From Camellia lanceoleosa (taxonomy: Eukaryota > Streptophyta > Magnoliopsida > Ericales > Theaceae): a stretch of DNA of 64,000 nt. The stretch lies in contig CM045758.1 in assembly GCA_025200525.1 (NCBI GenBank), positions 5,018,580 through 5,082,579 of the forward strand. Reading direction: 5' to 3'. Made by a program: the position numbers and the translations under genes. Below the pieces are notes generated by a model that was given only the letters and a program-made list of their open reading frames with translations, was not told where the DNA came from and did not search any database. Positions 1 to 10,836 of this stretch are shown here, piece by piece. The first letter of the stretch is position 1; every line of letters starts with the position of its first letter.

Positions 1-1361
1 CCAACAGAGCATGGGATAGAGGAGGTCAGAGGGGATCAGCTGCCAGCAAAGAACTGCTCCATGGCAGCAATAAAATCCACCTGCAGCATACGAGAACCAA
101 AGACAGTAGAGATCGAAGACAAGAACGTGGAAGTCCTAGATGACGTCGGCAAAGAGCTAGCCAAGAAAAGTGAAGAAGCCCTGAAGAAAATCCTTGTCTA
201 GCAAGGAGATAAGGAACGTTTCTTCTTCTTGGCTCGGGCTTAGCCGAGGAAGAGAAAAAAGAACTGGAGGCTTTCTTGAGAGCAAACATTGAGGTATTTG
301 CCTAGACGCCTTACGAGATGCATGGCATTGACCCTGAGGTCACTTGCCATAAACTGAATGTAGACAGGTCGGCCAAACCTGTAATCCAATGAGCAAGAAA
401 ACTGACGTTGATGCATGTTGAGGCAGTGGAAGAGGAAGTAGACAGACTTTTGGAGGCCAAAGCCATTCGAGAGGTAAATTACCCGACATGGTTATCAAAT
501 ACCGTGGTGGTGAAGAAAAAGAATGGTAAATGGAGGGTTTGCGTGGACTTTATCAGCCTAAACAAGGCTTGTCCCAAAGACAATTTTCCATTACCCAAGA
601 TTGACCAATTGGTGGATGCCACTTCAGGACATGGAAGGATGAGCTTCCTGGATGCCTACAGGGGGTACCATCAGATAGCCATGTACCCTCCAGATGAGGA
701 GAAGACTGCGTTTATCACCTCAAAAGGGCTGTATTGCTACAGAGTGATGCCTTTTGGGTTGAAAAATGAAGGAGCAACTTACTAGAGATTGGTAACCAAG
801 ATGTTCAGACACCTAATTGGCCAAATAATGGAGGTATACATCGATGAGATGGTCGTGAAGACCAGGGAACCTAAGGACCATCTGGAAGACTTAAAGGCAG
901 TCTTTGACATCCTAAAAACATATCGGCTCCGACTCAATGCATCGAAGTGTGCATTTGGAGTTGGATCTGGTAAGTTCTTGGGATACCTGGTGACCAGAAG
1001 GGGGATTGAGGCCAGCCCAGATCAGATCAAGGCCATCTTAGAACTGAAAAGCCCAACATCGGTGAAGCAAGTACAGATGTTGACAAGAAGGGTTGCAGCC
1101 CTGAATAGGTTCATAAGCAGAAGTTCTGACAAATGCAAACCCTTCTTCAGCTTAGTGAAGAAGGCCACAAACTTCTTATGGACAGAAGAGTGCAAAGTCG
1201 CCTTGGTTGACTTAAAGAAGTATTTGACCACGGCTCCAGTTCTCTCAAATCCAGAACTTGGAGAGGAACTATTCTTGTACTTAGCAGTTTCAGAACATGT
1301 GGTAAGTGCAGTGGTAATTCGAGAAAAAAAAAAAGAGAACAAAGGGCTGTTTACTACGTAA
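1..1361 (+). pseudogene. Element T pol: protease-RT linker and reverse transcriptase (Tat-lineage Ty3/gypsy)
   Basis: Copies retrotransposon RNA into DNA. The first ~400 bases encode the acidic linker between protease and RT, with in-frame stops. The RT follows from about 408 in frame with 789-1361: VCVDF, the block with FPLPKIDQLVDATSGH, then MPFGLKN. A TAG at 783-785 sits where the family has Gln (CAG). The catalytic YVDD box reads YIDE at 837-848, so the second Asp is lost and the enzyme should be inactive. The RT connection and start of RNase H run to 1361, where a run of A at about 1325-1336 shifts the frame. The 5' end of the element, including gag and protease, lies outside the window. 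Family assignment rests on motif recognition and on the antisense gene downstream, a Tat-lineage trait. Confidence 0.85.
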
Positions 1362-2401
1362 GCAAAACCCTAGCTGATGCAAAAACCAGGTATTTACCCT
1401 TGGAGAAGTTAACACTGGCTTTAGTAATGACTTCAAAGAAGCTGAACCATTACTTTCAAGCCCACAAAACTGTAGTGCTAACTAAACATCCTTTGAAGTC
1501 CCTGTTGCAGCAGGGAGATCTGATAGGCAGAATAGCCAGATGGATGGTGGCCTTGGGCCAGTATGACTTGGAATACAGACCCAGAACAGCAATCAAAGGA
1601 CAAGTCTTGGCCGACTTCGTGGCCGAGTTCGCACCAGGAGCCATCATACATTGGGCTTCGTTGAGCCGATATGAACGATGTCCAAGCGAACAAAGAGGAG
1701 CCCAGCCAAGGGAAACGGAACAAAGGAAGGAAGAAAAACTCAGGCCCTGCAGCATTTACATCGGCGACTCCTTTCGATTGTTTATAGATGGGAGTTCAAA
1801 CCGACAAGGAGCAGGGACATGAGTAGTACTGGTATCTCTGGATGGACAAATACTAGAACAATCCATTCGTTTGGGGTTCAAGGCCTCAAACAATGAAGCA
1901 AAGTATGAAACACTGATTGCAGGACTGAAACTGGTAGTAGCAGTAGAAGCAGATGAGGTGATAGTCTTCTGTGACTCTTGGCTTATAGTCAACCAGACAA
2001 CAGGTGAGTTCGCAGCCCGAGACGAAAGGATGTTAGCCTATTTAAAGGAGGTCGGCAGATTGGTGGCCTTGTTTCAGAATTGCCGACTACAGCAGGTTAG
2101 CCGAGATGATAACAGTCACGCTAATGTCCTGGCCAACCAGGCTAGTGTAACACAACCTGGAAAGGCAAGGACGAAAAAGGTTGACTACTTGCTTGGTCCA
2201 AGCATAGAACCACTGAACACAGAGCGCAAAGCAATGTGTGTGGAGATGGGACCAAGTTGGATAGATGCAATAATAGCATTCCTTAAAGACGGAAAGCTGC
2301 CCGATGACCGAAAAGAAGCGCACAAGATCAGACTGAAGTCGGCAAGATTCAGTTTGACCCCAAAAGGACACCTCTCTGAAGATCATTCTTGGACCCCTTG
2401 A
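1337..2401 (+). pseudogene. Element T pol: RNase H and second (archaeal-type) RNase H region
   Basis: Degrades RNA in RNA/DNA hybrids during reverse transcription. After the A-run frameshift, the reading frame holds AVYYVSK, then TRYLPLEK and RIARWMVALGQYDLEYRPR, the end of the first RNase H. A second RNase H begins near 1783 with LFIDGSSN, followed by NNEAKYETLIAGL, FCDSWLIVNQ and DDNSHANVLA, which supply the acidic and histidine positions expected. A TGA at 1820-1822 interrupts it. Two RNase H domains in series are characteristic of Tat/Ogre-type elements. The frame is lost near 2400, just before the integrase zinc-binding region. Confidence 0.8.
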
Positions 2402-3490
2402 GGTGTGTGCATCTGCCTGAGTTGGAGATTTTCTGTACGAGATACATGAAGGAATATGTGGAAGCCACGCTGGGGGCAGGTCACTTGCCCACAGTGCCAT
2501 TACTCAAGGGTACTGGTGGCCCTATATACAGAAAGATGCAGAAGCTTATGTGAAGAAGTGTGAGAAGTGCCAAAGGTTTGCACCTTTGATACATCAAGCA
2601 GCAGTCGACTTGAACCCAGTATCCAGTCCTTGGCCATTTGCCCAATGGGGCATGGATCTTGTCGGAAAACTACCTCGAGCAACTGGACAAAGGAAGTACT
2701 TACTAGTGGCAACAGAGTATTTCACCAAGTGGGTAGAAGCTGAACCCCTTGCCAAGATTCGAGACATTGATGTGAAGAACTTCATCTGAAAGAACATCAT
2801 TACCAGGTTTGGGATTCCAAGAGCAATAGTTGCAGACAATGGAAAACAATTTGACAGTAAGCTAATCAAAAGCTTCTGTGCAAAGTTCAAAATCAAGAAT
2901 TACTTTTTGATCCCAAGTTTTCCTCAAAGCAATGGACAAACAGAAGCGTCCAACAAAGTTATCTTGGATGGGATAAAAAAGAGGCTGCAAGCAGTAAAGG
3001 AAAATGGGTAGATGAATTGCCCAGTCTACTCTGGGCATATCGGACTACGCCGAGAAGATTAACGAGGGAATCCCCGTTTGCCATGGCTTATGGCACAGAA
3101 GCAGTCATTCCGCTGGAGGTCGGCATCCCAGGGATCAGAATCGAAGCAGTGGAGAATGGAACTAATAATGTATTTTTAGCCTAAGATCTAGATCTTCTAG
3201 AAAAGAGAAGGAAGAAAGCAGCAATTCAGCTGGGGACATACCAGCAGCAGCTTGCCAGGGCTTATAATAAAAAGGTGAACCCACGAGAGTTCCAAGTTGG
3301 TGACCACGTCCTAAGAAAGGTCGTCGGCAATAAGAAGGATCCCAGAAAAGGCAAGCTTGGCCCAAATTGGGAAGGACTCTATAGAATCATTTCGGTATTG
3401 GGCAATGGGGCATATCGGCTTGAAGATAATGAAGGCAAAGAGTTGCCAAGGCCCTAGAATACTTGCAATCTGAAATTTTTCTATCATTAG
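2402..3490 (+). pseudogene. Element T pol: integrase
   Basis: Inserts retrotransposon DNA into the chromosome. The N-terminal HHCC region is visible with CEKCQRFAP near 2565. The catalytic core keeps all three acidic residues: WGMDLVG near 2646, VADNGKQF with Asp at 2835-2837, and NGQTEASNK with Glu at 2943-2945, giving the D-x35-E spacing. A TGA at 2787-2789 and a TAG near 3456 sit where Trp (TGG) is expected; another stop lies at 3182. The frame shifts near 2400 and 3000. The C-terminal part (FQVGDHVLRKV, then GPNWEGLYRI) is normal for the lineage and ends near 3490. Catalytic residues are intact but the gene is broken. Confidence 0.85.
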
Positions 3491-3689
3491 ACTTTCTTGT
3501 TCTTTGTTATTAGCCAAAGTAATAAATAAAGTTTTAGCTTGATTTTTAACACTTGTGACTGATAAGATACTTGACGATGTCTCTGGAACACTTGCGTAAT
3601 GAGAACCCAAGTGGAACTCAAGTTCACATTAGGGGGCAGAGAGTTAGGAAATGGTTCTTGAAAAGGTAGAATTTACAAACTAAAATTAG
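3491..3689. other. Non-coding spacer after element T pol
   Basis: Short 3' untranslated stretch between the integrase end and the tandem array. It contains AATAAATAAAG near 3521, a possible but unproven plus-strand polyadenylation signal. I see no other feature. Confidence 0.4.
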
Positions 3690-4450
3690 TTTCACGCTTG
3701 TTGAAATTTAAGTTTTCAAGTTGAAGTTAAACTGATGTCATGTTTAACGCTTGTTGAAATTTAAGTTTACAAGTTGAAGTTAAATCGAGGTCATGTTTAA
3801 CGCTTGTTGAAACTTAAGTTTACAAGTTGAAGTTAAACCGAGGTCATGTTTAGCGCTTGTTGAAATTTTAAGTTTACAAGTTGAAGTTAAACTGAGGTCA
3901 TGTTTAACGCTTGTTGAAACTTAAGTTTACAAGTTGAAGTTAAACTGAGGTCATGTTTAACGCTTGTTGAAATTTTAAGTTTACAAGTTGAAGTTAAATC
4001 GAGGTCATGTTTAACGCTTGTTGAAACTTAAGTTTACAAGTTGAAGTTAAATTGAGGTAATGTTTAACGCTTGTTGAAATTTTAAGTTTACAAGTTGAAG
4101 TTAAACTAAAGTCATGTTTAACGCTTGTTGAAACTTAAGTTTACAAGTTAAAGTTAAACCGAGGTCATGTTTAACGCTTATTGAAATTTTAAGTTTACAA
4201 GTTGAAGTTAAGCTAAGGTCATGTTTAAAGCTTGTTGAAGCTTAAGTTTACAAGTTAAAGTTAAACCGAGGTTATGTTTAACGCTTGTTGAAATTTTAAG
4301 TTTACAAGTTGAAGTTAAACCGAGGATATGTTTAACGCTTGTTGAAATTTTAAGTTTACAAGTTGAGGTTAAAACCATGGTCATGTTTCACACTTATTGA
4401 AACTTGAGTTTACAAGTTAAAGTTAAACTAAGGTTGAGTTTACAAGTTGA
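3690..4450. repeat. Tandem array of 53-54 bp units (about 14 copies) in element T
   Basis: The block GCTTGTTGAAA recurs at 3696, 3749, 3802, 3855, 3909, 3962, 4016, 4069, 4123, 4176 and on to about 4391, spaced 53-54 bases. Each unit also holds AAGTTTACAAGTTGAAGTT. Copies differ by a few substitutions and one-base indels, and the last copies are more diverged. It lies between the integrase gene and the antisense gene, the usual place for satellite-like arrays in Tat elements. It is not coding. Confidence 0.95.
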
Positions 4451-4855
4451 AGTTAAACCGAGGTTGTGACTAAAAGAAAATTGGTCTAAACACTTGTTGA
4501 AATTTTTTAGAAAAATTTACAAGTTAAGACCAAGGTTGTATTAAAAGAAGTACTTGTGTACTGCCAAGGTAAACCATTGGTTTATATAACCAAGGTATAT
4601 CACCCCGAGGAAATTGCATAGATAAGGTGTATGCTTGAAAGCATGCAAAATTATTCTAAGTATAGAATCATACAAAAGTCATACAAAGGAAATTATACTT
4701 GCATTCAGAAGAATCAGTTCAAAAGAAAAGGGCACTTCAGCCTACCAAAAGAATAGTTGTTTAGAAATTACAAAAGTGGCACTTTGGCCAAATCCAAGCT
4801 TACATTGATTCAAAAAGTAAGACAAAGTACTAAGTACAAAGCAAAAAAACCAAGA
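4451..4855. other. Non-coding region between the tandem array and the antisense gene
   Basis: Holds degenerate leftovers of the 53 bp unit up to about 4530, then AT-rich sequence with no reading frame of note. It would be the 3' flank of the antisense gene that reads leftward. Confidence 0.4.
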
Positions 4856-6102
4856 CTATTGGGCATCAGCAGTAGGATGGGGCTCCGAAGACATTTGAGA
4901 ATAATTCTCAGCATCCTTCTCAGCAGCGAGCTCAGCATCGATCTCTTTGAGAGTCTGGTCAATGCTCTTGTTGACAATGGGCACGTCCAATGTTCTCTTC
5001 TCAGGAGTAGCGTCTTTGGAGACCTCCTCACCCTCCTCATCCTGAGTTAAGTCCAAGACCTGCTGATTCAGAGTAGGGGACTTGGCCCTAGCAGTGTCAG
5101 CATCCTTCTTCTTCCTCACCAAAGCTTCATCCTCAAACTCATAATCGTCTTCAGATTGGCTTGGAGTAAGGGGGAATGGAAGGGGGAGGACGTCGGCATT
5201 CTTGAAGGGGGAGTCCTCGAGGACATCAAGCCTTTTTTAGGGCAGCTATCCAACCAAGGGTGAAACCCTTGTTGCATGCCTGCTTCACTTGCTTTTTGTA
5301 GTCTGCCGTGATATCGGCCACCCCCTCATTGTATGCATTTTCATCTGCGACCTTGATCTCGACAGCTTTTGTGGCCAAAGCATCTAGTATTTTTTTTTTT
5401 GGGCCTCGGCCATCTTTGTCTCGGCCTCTTTCTTTTCAGTTGTGTGGACCATGGCAATGGCCTCGGCAGCATCAGCTTTCTCTTCAGTCTCATCTTTAGC
5501 CTTGATGGCTGCTTCGGCCTGATCTGACAAGGTCTTCATCTTTTCCTCGATCTTTTTGAGGGTCTTCTACAAACCAGACACCTCTCTTATCTTGTCGGCC
5601 AACTCCTTTCTCATTTCAAAAGATTGCATTGAGAAGGAGTGGGCGTGCTGGATTGCCTGAAAGAAAATGGACAGAGCAGAAGTTATTAGAAAATTTTCTA
5701 AGTATAGAAAGAATAGAGAATGAAAAATACCAAGTGTAAGAGACTTACTTGAAAAGAATGCTGGAGCATCAGAGTGAAGTTTTCATACTCACTCATCTCG
5801 GCGTTTTGGTTAAGATCATTTGGAAGGAGCAAAGCCGTAGAAAGGGTGATGCCGACTTCGAGATCAGTTGCACTGTCGCCACCTCTAACCGGCTTGTCAT
5901 CAATGGTGATATGAGGGGCCCATAGGGCATCTGGCTTCATTAGCCCCGAGGTTGTGGCCGACTCAGACCTTAGCCTTTTTGACCAAGTGGATTGGGATGG
6001 TTCGGCCTCAGCGGGCCTCTTCTCGGCGGCAGAAGTGCTCTTTTCACTCTCAGCCAATTTTGAAATTGGCAAGGTGTCCTCAATATCAATTTGAGTCATC
6101 AT
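4856..6102 (-). pseudogene. C-terminal exons of the antisense gypsy-type transposon gene
   Basis: Two open stretches on the minus strand, 6102-5698 and 5122-4856, are acidic and Ser/Glu/Lys-rich (AEKRPAEAEPSQSTWSKR; LDLTQDEEGEEVSKDATPEK). Between them, repeated Ala/Glu/Lys codons (AEADAAEAIAMV-like, 5400-5560) suggest a coiled coil. This matches the long charged tail of gypsy-type transposon proteins. Splice joins are not certain, and stops occur in the middle portion. Confidence 0.5.
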
Positions 6103-6344
6103 TGCCTTTGGCTGACCATCTTCGGCCTTTTTTGTTTCAGCTTTGGTTGAGGCTAAGATGGTGCTGGTTGAGTGTCAACGGTGGTAGGGATGTCGGCCAA
6201 AAGATCCTCTACAACTGCCTTTTTGCGGCCCATCTCAGTGGCGATTGCAGTTCGACGTCTTCATCGGCGTTGAGATAGGGGGATCAGATATGGAGCCGAA
6301 GTTGATGGTAGCTCAGCTGGATCAGAGGTTGATCCCTGATTTGG

Positions 6345-6560
6345 CTAAGATGATGAGGTTGTCGGAGGTGTAATGGCGGACAGAGGAGACTTGCTCTTTT
6401 TCTTCTTCTTCTTCGGAATGTCGGGAAGAACCGACTTATAAGTCGGGATGAAGTTGAGGAAGAGGGGGGCTCTCCGCTTGTGAACTAGCAGGTCTAATAG
6501 CTTTTTTAAGCCTTTGCTCAGGAAAAAGGGCTTGCGGAAATCCTTTGCCGGCTAAGGAAG
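6345..6560 (-). pseudogene. Basic exon of the antisense gypsy-type transposon gene
   Basis: The minus strand reads FRKPFFLSKGLKKLLDLL, then a stretch ending in six lysines before SKSPLS, which resembles a nuclear localisation signal. It follows an AG at the end of a pyrimidine-rich stretch and an upstream GTAATAG that could be the donor of the preceding intron (about 6648-6655). It ends at a TAG near 6345. I infer it is the second or third exon. Confidence 0.45.
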
Positions 6561-6677
6561 AGTTGCAAGGAAAAAAAACGTTAGAACGTATAAAGAACAA
6601 AGTATTGAAGACTTTGAAGACAAGTATTAATATTGGGTTCTTACTATTACCTTCTACGAAAACTGTTCGGCTAAGAG

Positions 6678-6682
6678 GGTAA
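6678..6682. repeat. Target-site duplication of LTR A, left copy
   Basis: GGTAA directly precedes TGTCACGACC. The matching copy is at 9165-9169. Confidence 0.9.
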
Positions 6683-9164
6683 TGTCACGACCCAAACCCG
6701 CCCCTATGGGTTTAACACCGTAACCAGCCAGTAATCCTAAATTACTGAAGGTCTGCTTAACAGTAATACAATATTACAGAGTACAGGGGCTTGGCGGAAG
6801 CCAATACAGTAAATGTACAATGTCCAATGAGCCATGACAATCTGTATGCCAAAAAGATTTTTCATACATTCACATATATACGGTGCAGAGTAGTAGATAC
6901 AATATTTACAGTCAGACAAAACAGAGGCTTAGTCCCTATTAGACAGTACAGTTCCATCAGTTCATACAGTATTACAAAAACGAAGCAGAAGGGGGAAAAC
7001 TAAAACACTCCATAGCCTAAGCTTGGTAGGCTCGGAACCTCGCAGTGAGGCACTTGGGTTGGCTGACAAAACTGGAGTTTACCCCGATGCTTCTAGCTTT
7101 GGTCCGGTGCCTGTACACCTACATATATATAGGAGCAGTGAGCTAAAGCCCAGTGAATAACATAATGCGTAAAGAGATTTAGAATGAATGTCCTTACAAT
7201 AATGAAAGCAGTTCATTAAATCAGTATTTCAGTCTTTCAGTCAATCAATCATATGTGGTACATCCATTAGCATAACGATGATGAGGTCTTAAAGACCGAG
7301 CGATAATGATGGCCATCGATCGATGAATGATAGTGGTTCCACGAGGAACCGACAGAGATCTCTGTAACGATGGCGATGCAATGGGTGCTAAGGATGCCAC
7401 AAGATGCATTCGAAATAAAGGACATACATTCATTCAGTGAATAATACCAGTTCAGTAAACAGTTCGGCAAACAGATCAGTTCAGTATTCAAAAGATAATC
7501 ATTTGAACATATCTTTACACAATTATTACTCACAGAGTTTTGGGCTACAGTGAACTAGAGCGTCTCCTCGGAATGCCAGCCCTATACAATTAACAGATTG
7601 AACACACACTAAGCTATACAGTTGAGAAGAATAATAATTTAATCCCTAATTAGCCTCGGTGTGTTCTACATCTATATCCTCTTTAAGATGCCTTAAATAT
7701 GCCCTAGGAATGCCTAGGATGGAAAGAGGGTGCAAAGATGCACTTTTGAACACTTTACAAAATTTGTTGAAAACAGGGGTCTCACTCGAGCGAGGATTCC
7801 TTCGCTCGAGTGGACATGCAGCCAAAGGGGCTCCGCTCGAGCGTGGATTCCGTCGCTCGAGCGAACTGCATGCTACAGTAAAAATGCTGGATGCTCAGAT
7901 TTTTCGCTCGATGCTCACTCGAGCGTGAGACACAGCTCTTCGCTCGAGCGTAGGTCCCTTTGCTCGAGCGTACGCCTGCGCGCACCAAGATGCTGAGAGC
8001 TTGAAATTTACGCTCGAGCCACCATTCTTTCGCTCGAGCGGAGCTCAGAAGAAACGATGGTTGCTCGAGCGTAGAATCCTTCGCTCGAGCGAAGAAGCCA
8101 AATTTTGGAATTTCCAGATTTGCCTCCCAAGCTCAAACCAAGCATTCTACAGCTCTAAACTCGACCTCTTGGGCCCAATTTCTAGAAAACACATCCAAAC
8201 TCAATATACAACAAGTTTCAAAGCTCAATTTGTGATTTTAGAGCCCAAGGGTGAGTCAATTTAAAATCAATTTCAAACCCACTTTTCATGACAACAATTC
8301 AAATGAACATGCATGAGTTCTAAGCCAAAATAAAGCTTCAATGCTTGCTCAAATGAACTCATTCTTACAAAGTCAAGATGAAATCATGGTCTATTCTCAA
8401 ACCATGGACATGCATGTGAGAAAATCATGAATTACAACCTCCAAAACTCAACAATAACAACATGCATGCAACACTTAAGCTCTAATACAACATCACAAGC
8501 CATAACTTGGCTCTAGACTTCAACTTAGCTCTAAGCCATGCAAGAATCAACATAAATGCACAATCAAGGAGATGGATTTCTACCTTAAGTCTTGTATTCA
8601 AGGTTTAGGAGCTCAATTGGCAACTACACTTCAATTTCCTTAAAGTTTCCAAACAATGCACAAGGTTGAAGCCAAAATCTCCCTCAATTCTCTCCCTCTC
8701 TCTCTATAGTCGGTTGTAGGCAACAAATGGTTGATGAAATGTGCTTTGGTGATCAAGTGTAAGGCTCAAAAGTATGTGTGAGATAGTGGGCCACTAAGTG
8801 GCAAAATTGTAATTAATACAACTCATGTAATTGGCTTATTTTAATCTAATTTAATCATCCTAAATCACATTTCAGACAGGTACACCATAAAATCACATAA
8901 ATTCTCATGATTATAACTCACTAATCAGTTTCCGGTTCGGCCGCCGATAAGGCCTTCAATTAGCAGTTTAAACATTAAACCATGAACATATATTTAAACA
9001 ATCAAACAGATAATATGCAAATTAACATATATATACTCAATCAATTCAGTTCCAGTTTTCAGTCAGTCAATTCAGTATTTAATCCAGCTCAATTATCAGT
9101 CATAATCAGTTCAGTTTAACGGTAATCAATGGTTATTCGGTAAACAGTGGTGAGGGTTATTACA
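6683..9164 (-). mobile_element. Solo LTR A (chromovirus-like, 2,482 bp)
   Basis: Starts TGTCACGACCC and ends GGTTATTACA, with a perfect 5 bp duplication GGTAA on both sides. It has no PBS, PPT or coding region, so it is a solo LTR left by LTR-LTR recombination. Read on the minus strand it shares landmarks with LTR B: a GGGC..GGCTCAC block followed by a GGTAC/GGTGTAC block near its 3' end (plus ~7100-7170), a CT-rich leader (plus ~8690-8715) and a CGCTCGAGCG cluster. I therefore orient it minus and place it in the same chromovirus (Tekay/Del-like) group. It interrupts the element T antisense gene. Confidence 0.85.
7785..8095. repeat. Cluster of CGCTCGAGCG palindromes in LTR A
   Basis: About eleven copies of the palindrome CGCTCGAGCG or one-mismatch forms, in pairs 13-20 bases apart (for example near 7788, 7803, 7833, 7852, 7938, 8031, 8082). 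It is non-coding despite short overlapping frames. A similar cluster lies in LTR B. Confidence 0.85.
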
Positions 9165-9169
9165 GGTAA
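9165..9169. repeat. Target-site duplication of LTR A, right copy
   Basis: GGTAA directly follows the LTR end TTATTACA and matches 6678-6682. Confidence 0.9.
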
Positions 9170-9170
9170 A

Positions 9171-9738
9171 TACGGAGGTCCTCGTCTGGAGCGAACTCCC
9201 AGTTCCTCGAGACAATGAAGTAATCGTCTCCAGCTCCCTTGTTGGAGTCTGGGAGGTCGGCAACAATTCTGTACTCTGTGGACCTCCGTTTAAGATAGTA
9301 AATGTAGCCTTTCTCTAACTTGAGGCCGCACATGGTATAGCAGTATTGAATATCGGCTAAAATTACCCTAGCACTCTCTTGATTGGCTAAGGTAATTATA
9401 CCATTTATAACTCAGTAAGAGTTGATGGCAAGCTGCATTGGGTTCAATTTATAGTAATGAAGGATTTCTCGGAAAAGGATGTCGAGTGGGAGCCTAAGTC
9501 CACACTTTATGAAAGCTACAATGGGGAAAGGCATAGAATCGATTGTAGGCATGATGGAGTCATCCTCCCCAGCCAACCTCAAATGGACGTCGACTGGGAT
9601 GGAAAACTCCTGCCTGAAATACTCCAACTTGGTTGGGTTATCTACCCTATACTTCCACATACCCATGACGTCGGCTTAATTGGAGGAGTTGGATTTCAGA
9701 AGGAAGTGTTTTGGAAGGGTTTGAGGGACCTCGGCTAA
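9171..9738 (-). pseudogene. Conserved N-terminal domain of the gypsy-type transposon protein
   Basis: The minus-strand frame reads FRQEFSIPVDVHLRLAGE, then FPIVAFIKCGLRLPLD and REILHYYKLNPMQLA, followed downstream by an exon with YYLKRRSTEYRIV. The order 'slightly conserved start, GLRLPL, long helix ending in YKLNPMQL' is the signature of the PF04195-type N-terminal domain seen in many plant proteins named putative gypsy-type transposon protein. A stop follows the SY after QLAIN. The domain resumes across the LTR A insertion: the frame from about 9200 continues at 6677 once A and one TSD copy are removed. Confidence 0.7.
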
Positions 9739-10302
9739 AACCTAAAATTGTACTATGGTAAGAGTTTGTATGGATCTAAGGGGACTTTATGTCAGTTCTT
9801 CCTAAGGTTCGTAAAGTTCTATAGGCAAGAGAAGATTGAAGGCAAGAATCTGGAAAAAAAAAAAAACAACGCAAACAGAAATAGGAATGTGATTCAGAAT
9901 CAAGAATAGTGATGAACTATCAAGAACACTGTGACAAAGTGTGCACAAGGGTGCGAGGCCAAGAACAGTGGCAAAAGTGAACAAATTTGTGAGTAGTGTG
10001 TGTGTATTCAAGACACAAATTGAGCAAAAGCAAAATCGTAAAATAAACGTACTCAAATACGTGATTCATAAATCAAGAACTTGAGCAAACCAACAATGGC
10101 GACGAATAATAAAGTAAAGCTTTTTGAAGAGAAACAAGGAATTGAAATAAAAAGGAACAGTGACTCACCCAAGAAAAAATGAAGCCGAAGTAAAGTTTGC
10201 CGGGATCAGACAGTAGTCGGAAGTAAGGAAGTGCAGTAGAAGCCTCGCTGGAGGAGAGAGTGAGACTGATTGCAGAAAGCTTCGCAAAAGCAGCAATGGA
10301 GG

Positions 10303-10314
10303 ATTTATAAGAGT

Positions 10315-10348
<34 letters not shown>
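10303..10348 (-). promoter_or_regulatory. Antisense promoter of element T: TATA box with adjoining CT microsatellite
   Basis: On the minus strand TATAAAT (plus 10,303-10,309) lies just downstream of a (CT)n run (plus 10,318-10,348) and is followed by a C/T-rich leader. A consensus donor GTGAGT lies ~140 bases downstream. CT runs beside TATA boxes are typical of plant core promoters. The position fits transcription of the antisense gene. Inferred from sequence only. Confidence 0.5.
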
Positions 10349-10353
<5 letters not shown>

Positions 10354-10823
10354 GCATGAAGACAATATGTTAAGTGAAAAGGCAAAGAGAGAGGGTGCTA
10401 GTTTTGTCAAAAACACGAAAAGGCGGCAAAATGAAATTGATGAGCCTAGAACGACGTATTTGTCAGACGGCGCACGCAGGCGCAAGGCGACTTAATAGCG
10501 CGTATCAGACACAGTCCAGTGGGGGACAAACGCGTGGTAGAAACGGTTGAAATGTTGTGCGTGACTGCTCATACGTGTGATAAAACTCTTGGAGTTCTTG
10601 GTTTAATGAAGCAATGACCTCGGCTGGTAGGAAGATCTTGGCTAAATAACTCGAATAAACTAGGTTATTAGTTCTAAAAACCTTGATGAGACAGACTACA
10701 GGACTTGGTCTTGTGAAACCGACGTATGATGAGCTCGGTAATTGATGATAGAGCAAGATAGCCGACATGCTATACGATATGACGATATAAGTTCCATCAC
10801 CTCAGGATGCCGAGGTAATAGAA
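10349..10823. other. Upstream flank of the antisense promoter, element T
   Basis: No supported gene. It lies between the antisense promoter and the polypurine tract, so it would hold upstream control sequence for the antisense gene and the 3' untranslated end of the sense transcript. Confidence 0.4.
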
Positions 10824-10836
10824 CCTAGGGGGCAGC
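10824..10836 (+). promoter_or_regulatory. Polypurine tract of element T
   Basis: CCTAGGGGGCAGC lies immediately before the LTR start. Purine-rich GGGGGCA next to the 3' LTR is the expected primer site for plus-strand DNA synthesis in this lineage. Confidence 0.65.

Larger units (their letters stand above)
4856..10280 (-). pseudogene. Antisense gypsy-type transposon gene of element T, split by solo LTR A
   Basis: A gene running opposite to pol, between integrase and the 3' LTR, as in Tat-lineage elements whose antisense ORF carries the 'putative gypsy type transposon' domain (Pfam PF04195). Its function is unknown. Reading leftward: a TATA box near 10,305, a 5' leader with a GT donor (GTGAGT, 10,163-10,168), the conserved domain at 9738-9171, the insertion of LTR A, then a basic exon at about 6560-6345 and coiled, charged C-terminal parts at 6102-5698 and 5122-4856 (LKEIDAELAAEKDAENYSQ). 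Intron-like gaps and stops separate them. The true start codon is unclear. It is broken by the insertion and by nonsense changes. Confidence 0.6.

Noticed and set aside
7659..8264. Arg/Ser-rich frames in LTR A
   Set aside because: Produced by repeated CGCTCGAGCG palindromes inside a solo LTR.
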